A stretch of 26,947 bases of DNA from an uncultured Christensenella sp. (GCA_910585055.1 CAJUBY010000008.1:924-27870); one strand, 5' to 3'. Counted from the stretch's first letter, positions 1 to 7,936 are shown. Notes: generated by a model not told the origin, from the letters alone. Made by a program: numbers and translations.

Positions 1-458
1 TAATAGGCACCATAAAAGAGATACGTCAGATATCGCCGGCGGATAAAGAAATGGTAATAGAAACAGGCGACGGAGACAATAAGACTACCATGGTATTCGA
101 TATACAGGCGCTTTATCAAATCATGAGTCGCAGCAATACCGTTGTAGCAGCCAAGGAAGAGGATACGCAGAAAGAGACAGTGCCGGAAACCGAGCCTGTT
201 GCGGAAGAACCGCGCGTAGTTCCCGATATAATGGCGGACAGAGTAACCGCCGAGACCGAAAAAACCGAGGTCGCGGAAACCGCAGAACCCCAAGACGGCG
301 CCGGTAAAGTTTCTGATGAGATCGCGGCTGAGGGCGGAGAAAAGATCGAAGTGTCTGCAGCGGAAGAGTCCGTCCACTCGTCGGCGAAGCCCGATGCGAA
401 AAAGACGGCGCAAGGCCGCGCCAAAAAGACGGGCGGCACAGCCAAAAAATCCAAATAG
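1..458 (+). CDS. yajC: Preprotein translocase subunit YajC, 3' part (5' end outside window)
   Basis: YajC is a small single-helix membrane protein that accompanies SecD-SecF at the Sec translocon. The open frame runs in from the window edge; the first full codon is at 3, giving 151 residues, so the membrane helix is missing. What remains starts with the family's beta-rich cytoplasmic domain: GTIKEI, then MVIETGDGDNKTTMVF and DIQALYQIMS, which fits the typical YajC pattern of a Gly-Thr-Ile turn followed by the M-x-F/ALYQI end. After this comes about 110 residues of low complexity, first rich in Glu/Ala/Thr/Val/Pro, then ending in a Lys-rich tail (KKTAQGRAKKTGGTAKKSK). Most YajC proteins end soon after the core, so this tail is unusual. 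An ATG at 51 is internal to the domain and not the true start. secD and secF lie 2.2 kb downstream, which supports the assignment. Confidence 0.82.
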   Translation, partial: IGTIKEIRQISPADKEMVIETGDGDNKTTMVFDIQALYQIMSRSNTVVAAKEEDTQKETVPETEPVAEEPRVVPDIMADRVTAETEKTEVAETAEPQDGAGKVSDEIAAEGGEKIEVSAAEESVHSSAKPDAKKTAQGRAKKTGGTAKKSK

Positions 459-460
459 CT

Positions 461-489
461 TTTACATTAAATAAAGTATATTGTAAAAT
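461..489 (+). promoter_or_regulatory. Promoter candidate upstream of the TIGR04086-like gene
   Basis: TTTACA at 461-466 and TAAAAT at 484-489 are separated by 17 nt, one mismatch each from the sigma-A consensus. The expected transcription start is near 496, inside the left arm of the hairpin at 492-517, so this promoter and that hairpin would be mutually exclusive in function. This is inferred from the boxes only. Confidence 0.5.
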
Positions 490-491
490 AT

Positions 492-524
492 CTCCGCATA
501 CTGTAAAGTGTACGGAGGTTTTTT
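492..524 (+). terminator. Terminator-like hairpin that also contains the downstream ribosome binding site
   Basis: The left arm at 492-501 (CTCCGCATAC) pairs with the right arm at 508-517 (GTGTACGGAG) with one C-A mismatch and one T-G wobble around a 6-nt loop. It is followed by G and six T's at 519-524, so it has the form of an intrinsic terminator for yajC transcripts. The right arm includes GGAGG at 514-518, which is the Shine-Dalgarno site for the ATG at 525 (6-nt spacer). The structure could therefore terminate transcription or hide the ribosome binding site in read-through RNA. Confidence 0.55.
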
Positions 525-923
525 ATGCGCAAAAAAAAGAGTGCTGTCGAACGCGACAGAGGATATGTATTCGAAATCGTCAAAGCTAATATAATCGCAT
601 TGATCGTCGCGTTATTGGCTATATTACTGTCCGCGCTTGCGGTCAAGCTGTTTAACGTTTCCGACGGAACAATACCCATAATAAATCAGGTTATCAAAAG
701 TCTTGCCATATTTATAGGTTGCCTGTTCTCGCTCAAAAAACCGAATAACGGCTGGCTGCGCGGTATCGTGTGCGGATTTTTGTTTGTATGGTTGTCGTTC
801 TTCGTTTTTTCGGCGCTTGACAGCAAATTCGTATTCGGATTGTCGTTGTTCAACGATTGCGTTTTGGGCACGGTCAGCGGTATGATTAGCGGTATAATCG
901 CCGTCAATATACGTAAACATTAA
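525..923 (+). CDS. Small four-helix membrane protein, TIGR04086-like
   Basis: This 132-residue protein has a short basic N-terminus (MRKKKSAVERDR) followed by four predicted membrane segments at about residues 21-43, 52-71, 77-99 and 106-128, joined by very short loops. The third loop carries the KKPNNGWLRG turn. I see no catalytic motif. The call rests on size, topology and position: a family of small membrane proteins (TIGR04086) is known between yajC and the SCIFF peptide gene in many Clostridia, and this gene sits exactly there. Its function is unknown; a link to export of the SCIFF product or to Sec is only inferred. The start is fixed by GGAGG 6 nt upstream of the ATG. The GGAGG lies inside a terminator-like hairpin. 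Confidence 0.7.
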   Translation: MRKKKSAVERDRGYVFEIVKANIIALIVALLAILLSALAVKLFNVSDGTIPIINQVIKSLAIFIGCLFSLKKPNNGWLRGIVCGFLFVWLSFFVFSALDSKFVFGLSLFNDCVLGTVSGMISGIIAVNIRKH

Positions 924-958
924 TAAACCATAAATTTACGGAATTATTACGCAATCAC

Positions 959-987
959 TTGATTTTAAGATAAAAGTGTAGTATAAT
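959..987 (+). promoter_or_regulatory. Sigma-A-type promoter for the SCIFF peptide and maturase genes
   Basis: TTGATT at 959-964 and a perfect TATAAT at 982-987 are spaced by 17 nt. The expected start is near 994, leaving a leader of about 20 nt that carries CGGAGG at 1003-1008 before the SCIFF ATG at 1014. No clear terminator precedes it. Confidence 0.75.
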
Positions 988-1013
988 CATACAAAAGAAA
1001 TTCGGAGGCTATC

Positions 1014-1190
1014 ATGGCTCATATAAAAGTTATCAGAAAAATGACAAACGACAACGGTTGCGATACCGCGTGCGGCGAATGCCAAACGAGCTGCCAGTCC
1101 GCATGTAAGACCAGCTGTACGGTAGGTAATCAGTCGTGCGAACGTAAGACCGTTAAAATTCTCAACGCAAACAAAAATCAAAACGCCTGA
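1014..1190 (+). CDS. scfA: SCIFF ranthipeptide precursor, seven-cysteine variant
   Basis: This 58-residue peptide belongs to the SCIFF family (six Cys in forty-five), a ribosomally made, post-translationally modified peptide almost universal in Clostridia. The N-terminal leader MAHIKVIRKM matches the family's M-x-HIK start. The core CGECQTSCQSACKTSCTVGN is essentially the family signature, with cysteines at 20, 23, 27, 31, 35 and 42. By analogy with characterised SCIFF peptides, a thioether would join Cys31 and Thr36. Two features are unusual: an additional Cys16 in NGCDTAC, and a 16-residue basic/Asn-rich tail after Cys42, where most members end almost at once. The start is set by GGAGG at 1004-1008, 5 nt before the ATG. 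The stop codon TGA overlaps the maturase ATG by one base (TGATG), so translation is probably coupled. Confidence 0.93.
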   Translation: MAHIKVIRKMTNDNGCDTACGECQTSCQSACKTSCTVGNQSCERKTVKILNANKNQNA

Positions 1191-2503
1191 TGGTTCATAC
1201 TTTCGGATTGCTCGATAGGCTGTTTGCGCTGGATACCGAAAGCGGATCGTTTTTCGAGATCGATCCTGTGGTCAATGCTCTTTTAAACGGCGACGATATG
1301 TCGCCGTTTTCGTCGTGTGAAATTTCCGACGCGCAGTCGGAGATCGACAGGCTCAAAGCCGACGGAATAATGTTTGCGCCCGGTTTGTGTGCCGTACTTC
1401 CGCCGTATACGCCGATCATAAAAGCTATGTGCCTAAACGTATCGCACAATTGCAATCTCGCGTGTGCATATTGTTTTGCGGAAGGCGGTACATACAACGA
1501 TACAAGGCGCACTATGTCGTTTGAAACGGCAAAAGCCGCTATCGATATGCTTATGGAAAAAAGCGGAACGCGGCGAAATCTCGAAGTGGATTTCTTCGGT
1601 GGGGAGCCGATGCTCGATTTCGAGGCGGTAAAACAAACCGTGAAATATGCACGTTCTGTCGAGAAAGAACGCGGTAAAAATTTCAGGTTCACGATCACTA
1701 CCAATGCTTATCGGTTATCGGACGAAGATATAGACTTTTTTAACGAACATATGTATAATGTCGTAATAAGTATCGACGGCAGAAAGGAAGTTCACGACAG
1801 AGTGCGCAAGACAGTGGGCGGAAATGATAGCTTCGATGTCGTGATCAAAAACGCATTAAGGTTTAAAGAACGGCGAAAAGGGCAATATTATGTTCGCGGA
1901 ACATTTACAAGATACAATCTCGATTTTGCCGATGACGTTTTGTTTCTGAACGATCTCGGATTCGATCAACTGTCGATAGAACCAGTCGTGCTCGATCAAA
2001 ACAATCCTTTGGCTATACGCGATTGCGATATCCCGAAAGTGCTCGAAGAATACGAACGTCTTGCCGCGGCTTATATAGAGCGTCGCAAGACAGATAAATG
2101 GTTCAATTTCTTCCATTTTATGATAGACATCGACAATGCTCCGTGTGCGGTCAAAAGGCTTAAGGGCTGCGGCGCCGGCGGTGAATACGTAGCTGTGGCG
2201 CCCGACGGTACGGTATATCCGTGTCATCAGTTCGACGGAATTGCGAATGCGGCGCTGGGTAATGTGTTCGAAAAGGATCTAAAAGAGGACTTGCGGAAAA
2301 ATTATTACGCTTGTTCGGTCGTATCAAAACCGGAGTGCGCAGAGTGTTGGGCAAAATATTATTGTTCCGGCGGATGTATGGCAAATTCGTTTAAGTATAA
2401 CGGAGATATAAACGTTCCGTATAAGCCCGCGTGCGAACTTATGAAAAAACGTGTCGAATGCGCGCTCGCCGTTAAGGCGATCGAGGAATCGGACCGGCGG
2501 TGA
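1190..2503 (+). CDS. scfB: SCIFF maturase, radical SAM/SPASM thioether-forming enzyme
   Basis: This 437-residue enzyme is the partner of the SCIFF peptide: family members use S-adenosylmethionine and [4Fe-4S] clusters to make Cys-to-Thr thioether links. The N-terminus (MVHTFGLLDRLFALD, residues 1-60) fits the short wHTH-like peptide-binding region. The radical SAM CX3CX2C motif is CNLACAYC at Cys88/92/95, followed by FFGGEPMLDF at about 135-144. The C-terminal SPASM/Twitch region has many cysteines: Cys319 and 327, Cys345 in GTVYPCHQF, then Cys375, 383, 386, 392 and 396 (CAECWAKYYCSGGC), and Cys415 and 424. This is enough for two auxiliary clusters, as in CteB-type enzymes. Length is typical of the family. 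The ATG shares a base with the peptide gene's stop, so both come from the promoter at 959-987. Confidence 0.94.
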   Translation: MVHTFGLLDRLFALDTESGSFFEIDPVVNALLNGDDMSPFSSCEISDAQSEIDRLKADGIMFAPGLCAVLPPYTPIIKAMCLNVSHNCNLACAYCFAEGGTYNDTRRTMSFETAKAAIDMLMEKSGTRRNLEVDFFGGEPMLDFEAVKQTVKYARSVEKERGKNFRFTITTNAYRLSDEDIDFFNEHMYNVVISIDGRKEVHDRVRKTVGGNDSFDVVIKNALRFKERRKGQYYVRGTFTRYNLDFADDVLFLNDLGFDQLSIEPVVLDQNNPLAIRDCDIPKVLEEYERLAAAYIERRKTDKWFNFFHFMIDIDNAPCAVKRLKGCGAGGEYVAVAPDGTVYPCHQFDGIANAALGNVFEKDLKEDLRKNYYACSVVSKPECAECWAKYYCSGGCMANSFKYNGDINVPYKPACELMKKRVECALAVKAIEESDRR

Positions 2504-2550
2504 TACAGCGTAAAAAAGTTAAATAATTTTGCAATAAGCGTTTTAAATAT

Positions 2551-2579
2551 TTGACTTGCGGCGCGCTATTCTATATAAT
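2551..2579 (+). promoter_or_regulatory. Strong sigma-A-type promoter for secD-secF
   Basis: TTGACT at 2551-2556 (5 of 6) and a perfect TATAAT at 2574-2579 are 17 nt apart, the best promoter in the window. It gives secDF transcription independent of the SCIFF genes. Transcription should begin near 2586, leaving a leader of about 60 nt. Confidence 0.82.
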
Positions 2580-2584
2580 AATAA

Positions 2585-2635
2585 GGTATCATATCGGTAG
2601 AATGGATAAACGTATTTTCACGATAACAAGATACC
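2585..2635 (+). promoter_or_regulatory. Possible stem in the secD leader
   Basis: GGTATC at 2585-2590 can pair with GATACC at 2630-2635, and TATCG at 2592-2596 with CGATA at 2621-2625, enclosing a 24-nt loop. The 3' arm ends just before the secD ribosome binding site (GGAG at 2638-2641). This is weak, and no known riboswitch is recognised. Confidence 0.25.
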
Positions 2636-2648
2636 GCGGAGAAAATTT

Positions 2649-4151
2649 ATGGACAAGAAAAATCCTTTAACGGATAACGGACAGGTCGATACGGCAAAAG
2701 AACGCAAATCGCCGACAGTCGCGCCTGTGCATAAAGCCGTTAAGAAAAAATCCACGATCACGAAATTGGTGCTTATCGGGATAGTTATGGTGATAGGCGC
2801 TATTTTCGCGTTTGTGCCTATGCGTTTCGGTCTTACCGTTTACGACCCGTTTTTGTCGAAAGAGTCGATAAGTCTCGGCTTGGATCTGCAGGGCGGTGTG
2901 TATGCTGTATATCAGGCGACCAACACCGACACAAGCAATCTCGACGCCAAAATGGACGGTACAAGGGCGTCGCTAGAAAGTTTGCTTGCGAGCAAGGGCT
3001 ATACCGAAGCCACCGTTGTAAGAGAAGGCACCGACCGTATTCGTGTCGAAGTTCCCGATGTGGACGATCCCAGAGGTATACTTAAAGTCATAGGCGAGCC
3101 TACTACGGTACGGTTCGTACTGGAAAGCACCAACGAAACCATAATCACGGGCGATAACGTTGTCAATGCCGAAGCCGGCTACGACAGCCGTAACGGTTAT
3201 GTCGTAAGTTTGGAATTCGATGCGGAAGGGCGTCGTAAATTTGCGGAAGTCACCGCCAACAACAGCGGTCAATATATTTGTATTTATCTCGGAGATTCGA
3301 CTTCATATATTCAAAGAGCACAAATAAACGAGGTTATTCCGGACGGACGTGCTATCATTTCCGGTAATTTTACTCAAGAATCGGCTACCGAACTCGCCGG
3401 TCAAATAATGAGCGGTACGTTTGACGTAGCGCTCGAACTCAAAGAATCACAGACGATATCGCCTACGCTCGGCGAAAACGCTATGAAGTACGGGCTTATA
3501 GCCGGTATAGTCGGTTTTGTTTTGGTAGTTGCGTTTTTGTGCGTGATCTACAGAATGTTCGGTGTGGCGGCGTCTGTCGCGTTGATACTTTACGTTATAA
3601 TATATCTGTTTTTCCTCGCGGTTCTGCCGTGGGTGCAGCTAACGCTCCCCGGTATCGCCGGTATCCTTTTGAGTATAGGTATGGCGGTCGACGCGAATGT
3701 GATCATATTCGAACGTATAAAAGATGAATACCGCGGCGGCAAATCGATAATGGCAGCTTATCATGCCGGATTCAAAAAAGCGTTGTTTGCTATCTTGGAC
3801 AGTAACGTTACCACCGTGATCGCTTGTGTATTGCTGATGCTACTCGGTACGGGATCGATCAGCGGATTTGCGCTCACACTTCTCGTCGGCGTATTGATCT
3901 CGCTGTTTTCCGCTCTCGTAATATCGCGTTTTATAGTAAAATATTTTATAAATCTCAATTCGTACAACGCCAAGCTTTATAATCTGAAACGCAGTAAATT
4001 GTACGAGAATCTTGCGGCAGGCGAAACGGATTCGGCTATATTGGCGGATATGGAACGCGAAGCGCGGGAAAAACAAGAAAAACAGCAGGAGAAGGACCGT
4101 GCCAAAGCAGAGCGCCGTTCGCAAAATAACAAAGGAGGCGAGACGGCATAA
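2649..4151 (+). CDS. secD: Protein translocase subunit SecD
   Basis: SecD works with SecF as a proton-driven membrane factor that pulls secreted proteins out of the SecYEG channel on the outer face. The 500-residue protein has a basic cytoplasmic N-terminus (1-36), TM1 at about 37-57, and the family start of the external domain, SLGLDLQGGVYAVYQ, at 75-89. The P1-type domain reaches to about 275, followed by five membrane helices from 281 to 435. TM4 carries the diagnostic SIGMAVDANVIIFERIKDE, with Asp348 matching the Asp needed for proton coupling in characterised SecDF. The C-terminus (460-495) is a highly charged, probably coiled-coil tail rich in Glu, Lys, Arg and Gln. GGAG lies 7 nt before the ATG. 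The stop TAA overlaps the secF ATG by one base. Confidence 0.96.
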   Translation: MDKKNPLTDNGQVDTAKERKSPTVAPVHKAVKKKSTITKLVLIGIVMVIGAIFAFVPMRFGLTVYDPFLSKESISLGLDLQGGVYAVYQATNTDTSNLDAKMDGTRASLESLLASKGYTEATVVREGTDRIRVEVPDVDDPRGILKVIGEPTTVRFVLESTNETIITGDNVVNAEAGYDSRNGYVVSLEFDAEGRRKFAEVTANNSGQYICIYLGDSTSYIQRAQINEVIPDGRAIISGNFTQESATELAGQIMSGTFDVALELKESQTISPTLGENAMKYGLIAGIVGFVLVVAFLCVIYRMFGVAASVALILYVIIYLFFLAVLPWVQLTLPGIAGILLSIGMAVDANVIIFERIKDEYRGGKSIMAAYHAGFKKALFAILDSNVTTVIACVLLMLLGTGSISGFALTLLVGVLISLFSALVISRFIVKYFINLNSYNAKLYNLKRSKLYENLAAGETDSAILADMEREAREKQEKQQEKDRAKAERRSQNNKGGETA

Positions 4152-5518
4152 TGAAGCTTAAAAATAAATTCGATGCATTATTCGATAAAGATTTCCATAT
4201 CGTAGAAAAACGCAAGATCATCTTTGCGATACCGCTTGCTATAATTGTAGTAGCTGCGATAATGATGATAGTGTTTCGGTTCACTATGGGATCGGCATTC
4301 AATCTGGGTACCGATTTTACCGGCGGATATTCGGTAGACATAAAACTCGGAAATAAACTGAACGAAGAAAACCGTCAAACATATTACGGCAAGATCGAAG
4401 AGGTTTTTACTGCAGTCAAAGCGGAAAACGATAAGACTTACAAAGTCGAGATCTCCGGTGCGATGCAAAGTCAGGGATCGGGCGATACCGCCTCTATCCG
4501 TGTAAAATATTCACAGGTAAAGGGCGTGAGCGAAAGCGAAATGAGCCGTTATGTCAATCCTGCTATAATATCCGCATTGGAAGAGAAGGTCCTTAACAAA
4601 GTTCCTTCGATCGATGTAAAAGACAATGTTATAACTCTTACTTACGACGAAGTCATTAATGCAGACGGCGACAACAATCCTTTATCTGAACTGAAAACGG
4701 CGTTTTTGAATATCGTCGGTAAGCTTAATTCAGATATCGGCGCAAATATCACAGTAGACGAAAGTTCTATCGTATTAAACGAAGAGAACAAAAAACAAAT
4801 ATCTATAACAAGCTCCACGGCTGTTAACGACAGTAAAAAACTTCGTGCGGCGGTAGTCGCAGGGATGAATATGCCGGATATGTATTCGGGCAGCGTAACG
4901 GGCGGAGATATGGTCGGAGCTACCGTGTCTACCGAATTGTTGTTTAACGCCGTGCTTGCCGTGGCTTTGGCATTGATATTCATGTTGTGTTATATCGGCT
5001 TAAGATTCCAGCTTTCGAGCGGTCTTGCATGTATAATCGCATTATTCCACGATATAATTATAATGTTTGCGTTTATGGCGATCTGCCATATCGAACTTAA
5101 CAGCACGTTTATCGCGGCGCTTATAACGATACTCGGTTATTCCATTAACAACTCGATAATCATATTCGACCGTGTTCGTGAAAATATGCGTTCCGTCTAT
5201 GCGAAGAATATGACTCCCGAGATGTTGGCAAACAAGTCGATCAAGGAAACGTTGATGCGTTCGATCAATACGACTATAACCACGTTGATCATGATAGTTA
5301 TGGTAGCGCTGATCGGTGTAAGCGACATCAAAATATTTGCATTCCCGATCATTATCGGTTTGCTTGCCGGTACGTTCTCGTCTATCTGTATTGCGCCGTC
5401 GTTCTGGGCGTTGTTCCAACGCGTAGGAAAAAGTAAAGCTAATTTCAATATCGATACAAAATCAAAAAAGAATAAAGCGGAAAAGAAAAAAGTAAAGCCG
5501 TCGGAACTCGGCGCATAA
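4151..5518 (+). CDS. secF: Protein translocase subunit SecF with enlarged external domain
   Basis: SecF is the partner of SecD. The 455-residue protein has TM1 at about 22-43, then GTDFTGGYSVDIKLG at 53-67, and five helices from about 264 to 425. The family motif in the membrane is GYSINNSIIIFDRVREN at 329-345, with the conserved ETLMRSINTT (Arg370) after it. Two points are unusual. The external domain between TM1 and TM2 is about 220 residues; in typical SecF proteins of about 300 residues it is around 100. Also, Asn334 stands where many SecF proteins (e.g. E. coli Asp213) have Asp in the N-D-T motif. The C-terminal 30 residues are Lys-rich. The start overlaps the secD stop (TAATG), showing translational coupling. 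Confidence 0.95.
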   Translation: MKLKNKFDALFDKDFHIVEKRKIIFAIPLAIIVVAAIMMIVFRFTMGSAFNLGTDFTGGYSVDIKLGNKLNEENRQTYYGKIEEVFTAVKAENDKTYKVEISGAMQSQGSGDTASIRVKYSQVKGVSESEMSRYVNPAIISALEEKVLNKVPSIDVKDNVITLTYDEVINADGDNNPLSELKTAFLNIVGKLNSDIGANITVDESSIVLNEENKKQISITSSTAVNDSKKLRAAVVAGMNMPDMYSGSVTGGDMVGATVSTELLFNAVLAVALALIFMLCYIGLRFQLSSGLACIIALFHDIIIMFAFMAICHIELNSTFIAALITILGYSINNSIIIFDRVRENMRSVYAKNMTPEMLANKSIKETLMRSINTTITTLIMIVMVALIGVSDIKIFAFPIIIGLLAGTFSSICIAPSFWALFQRVGKSKANFNIDTKSKKNKAEKKKVKPSELGA

Positions 5519-5534
5519 AATAATCGGTATAAAT

Positions 5535-5562
5535 AAAAGCCTTCCGATAAGCGAAGGCTTTT
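5535..5562 (+). terminator. Probable intrinsic terminator after secF
   Basis: A perfect 10-bp inverted repeat AAAAGCCTTC / GAAGGCTTTT surrounds an 8-nt loop. The 3' arm ends in four T's, but the sequence then continues GCC, so the U tract is short and termination may be partial. No convincing promoter is seen between it and recJ at 5594, so recJ may depend on read-through. Confidence 0.55.
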
Positions 5563-5593
5563 GCCGTATAAAAATATCGAGAGACGTTTATTA

Positions 5594-7936
5594 ATGAATT
5601 TGACTACGCAGCAGATCAACAATGTTTCACTCAACCGGGACGAAGTGGAACAGATTAGCGGTAAACTCGGGCTGAATAAAAAGCTTGTTGAGTTGCTTAT
5701 GTTGCGCGGTTATGACAATATTGATTCGATAAACGTGTTTTTGCATCCGGATAAATCTAATTTTTATCCGCCGGAAACAATGCTCGGTATGCCGGAATGC
5801 TGCGAACGGTTGCGTCAGGCTACCGAAAACGGCGAGCGTGTAGTGGTATACGGCGATTACGATGCGGACGGTATTTGCGCCGCGTCTATTTTGGCATTGT
5901 ATCTGTCTGCAAAAGGGGCGGAAGTTTATACACATATTCCGGACAGATTGAGCGACGGTTACGGACTTAACGTGGAAAGCGTGGAACGTATAATAGAAAA
6001 CACGATGCCCGATCTTATTTTGACATGCGATTGCGGTATTTCCGCGGTAGACGAAGTCGAGTTGGCAAAAGAACTCGGAGTGGATATAATAATAACAGAT
6101 CATCACGAAGTTGGCGAAACGGTGCCGGACTGTATCGTTGTCAATCCCCATCAGGCGGAATGCCGTTATCCGTTTAAAGATCTGTGCGGCGCAGGAGTAG
6201 CGCTTAAGATAGTACAAGCGCTCGGCGGCTTAACGGCTTCTGACGAGTTTTACGATCTTGCCGCGATAGCCACGATTGCCGACCTCGTAAGTATGACCGA
6301 TGAAAACCGTTTGATCGTTCAATTCGGGTTGCGCAGTATGGCGCATAGCAAAAATTTCGGGGTTGCGGCGCTGATAGATTCGTTGAATTTAACGTCTGTC
6401 ACGTCATCGGATGTAGCGTTCCGCATAGCGCCCAGGATAAATGCAGCAGGTAGGATGGGCAGCGCTTACCGCGCTTTCGAGCTGTTTACATCGGACGATC
6501 CGGAAGTGGTATCCGACAGGCTCAAACAAATAATAGATGCCAATACGGAGCGTAAAACTCTGTGCGACGATTTGTACGACCAGGCGTTGGATATGCTGCG
6601 TACGGAAGACTTAACGGAAAAACGCGCGATCATAATATCTACCGATAGGTGGGAAAAAGGGATCACCGGTATTTTGGCGGCAAGACTTGTCGGCGATTTT
6701 AAACGTCCCGTTTTTATTCTCGTCAAAAATAACGGCGAATATAAAGGGACTTGCCGCAGTGTGGAGGGTATAAATATTTACGAGCTGTTGAGTCGGCAGT
6801 CCGATATTTTAAAGGAGTTCGGCGGTCACAATCAGGCAGCCGGTTTTACGATCCTGCCGCAATTCGTAGATATGTTTAAAACGCGGATATACGACGCGTT
6901 GAACGACGTCGATATAAATACGTTTATACCGTCGTTGCAATATGATATGGAACTTGCCGAAAGCGAAGTCACGGCGGATTTCGCATCGGCGCTCGAAATG
7001 CTCGAGCCAACCGGAAATAACGGCAATCCCAAACCGCTGTTCATGACGAAGACTTCGGCAATTACAGCCACGCCGCTTAAAAACAATTATAATCATACGC
7101 TTTTGCGATCGGAAGGCGGACTGCAATTTTTTGCTTATAATTCGTATAAACTCAACACTTATTATAACGGCAGAGCAGAACGCGAATTGATATATGAATT
7201 GGCAGACAGTGATTATTCCCCCCGGCTGTATTTGCGCGGCTGTGCCATAAACAGGCTTGCGGTCAGCGATCCGCTTGCGAAGGCCGGATATTTGCGAATG
7301 CTCAATTATCCGGCTGCCGAAAACGTTAAGTTTGGTACTTACGAAAAATCGGATCTTAATAAACTTATAGATAACAAGTTCGGAATACTCGTAATAGCAG
7401 GTAGTAAAGAGTCTTACGAATCGTGCGCCGCACTGGAAAACGAAAATATAATCATGCACGAAATATTTTCGGAAACGGCGGCAAATATTTACACAAGACT
7501 TATGGTTTCGCCGGAATTGAGCAAGTCTTTTATGCTGGAAAATTACAAACGTGTTATTTTTATCGATTCACCGCCTTCGGATAATGTTATAGGTTATGTA
7601 AACAGCAGGACCGATGCGGAGATATTCGTTCCGTCGTCCGATAACAGAAGCGAGCTGTTTGACTGTGTAAAATCGGACAGGAGCATTTTCGGTGAATATT
7701 ACAACGCGATCAAAGCGAATACGAAAATAAAGGCGCCAAATGTTTACGCTTATTTTAAGGCTTTGTATGCGAGGCAGAAGAATTTAGAGCTTCCCCAGTT
7801 TATTGCCTGTTTGTCGGTATTTACGCAATTGAAATTGCTCGCATTCAAACCGAATGATGGCGTAACTGTCTACGGCGGCAATACCGCTTTGGATAATTCG
7901 CCGATCTTCAATATCATAGCGGGGTGGCAGCGATGA
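5594..7936 (+). CDS. recJ: Single-stranded-DNA-specific exonuclease RecJ
   Basis: RecJ degrades single-stranded DNA 5' to 3' in recombination and repair, using metal ions held by a DHH phosphoesterase core. The 780-residue protein shows motif I YGDYDADG at 86-93, motif II CDCGIS at 145-150 with Asp146, and motif III ITDHHE at 167-172, followed by VVNPHQ. It also has the RINAAGRMGSA motif at 281-291 and the DHHA1 signature GGHNQAAGF at 410-418. Residues from about 440 to 780 are a more divergent C-terminal part, as in other Firmicutes RecJ of about 780 residues. An upstream in-frame TTG at 5561 lies in the hairpin arm; the ATG at 5594 gives the normal N-terminus, although its ribosome binding site (GAGAG) is modest. 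The last four bases overlap the rel start (ATGA). Confidence 0.93.
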   Translation: MNLTTQQINNVSLNRDEVEQISGKLGLNKKLVELLMLRGYDNIDSINVFLHPDKSNFYPPETMLGMPECCERLRQATENGERVVVYGDYDADGICAASILALYLSAKGAEVYTHIPDRLSDGYGLNVESVERIIENTMPDLILTCDCGISAVDEVELAKELGVDIIITDHHEVGETVPDCIVVNPHQAECRYPFKDLCGAGVALKIVQALGGLTASDEFYDLAAIATIADLVSMTDENRLIVQFGLRSMAHSKNFGVAALIDSLNLTSVTSSDVAFRIAPRINAAGRMGSAYRAFELFTSDDPEVVSDRLKQIIDANTERKTLCDDLYDQALDMLRTEDLTEKRAIIISTDRWEKGITGILAARLVGDFKRPVFILVKNNGEYKGTCRSVEGINIYELLSRQSDILKEFGGHNQAAGFTILPQFVDMFKTRIYDALNDVDINTFIPSLQYDMELAESEVTADFASALEMLEPTGNNGNPKPLFMTKTSAITATPLKNNYNHTLLRSEGGLQFFAYNSYKLNTYYNGRAERELIYELADSDYSPRLYLRGCAINRLAVSDPLAKAGYLRMLNYPAAENVKFGTYEKSDLNKLIDNKFGILVIAGSKESYESCAALENENIIMHEIFSETAANIYTRLMVSPELSKSFMLENYKRVIFIDSPPSDNVIGYVNSRTDAEIFVPSSDNRSELFDCVKSDRSIFGEYYNAIKANTKIKAPNVYAYFKALYARQKNLELPQFIACLSVFTQLKLLAFKPNDGVTVYGGNTALDNSPIFNIIAGWQR

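Noticed and set aside
51..458. Treating the ATG at 51 as the start of a separate small acidic protein
   Set aside because: The frame is open to the window edge and the residues before it complete the YajC domain, so the gene is a truncated yajC.
5561..5593. Longer RecJ starting at TTG 5561
   Set aside because: The TTG lies in the 3' arm of the terminator hairpin with no ribosome binding site; the ATG at 5594 gives the usual N-terminus.
6809..7459. A 216-codon open frame on the minus strand inside recJ
   Set aside because: Mirror-frame composition, no ribosome binding site, fully covered by recJ. The same holds for the other long minus-strand frames.
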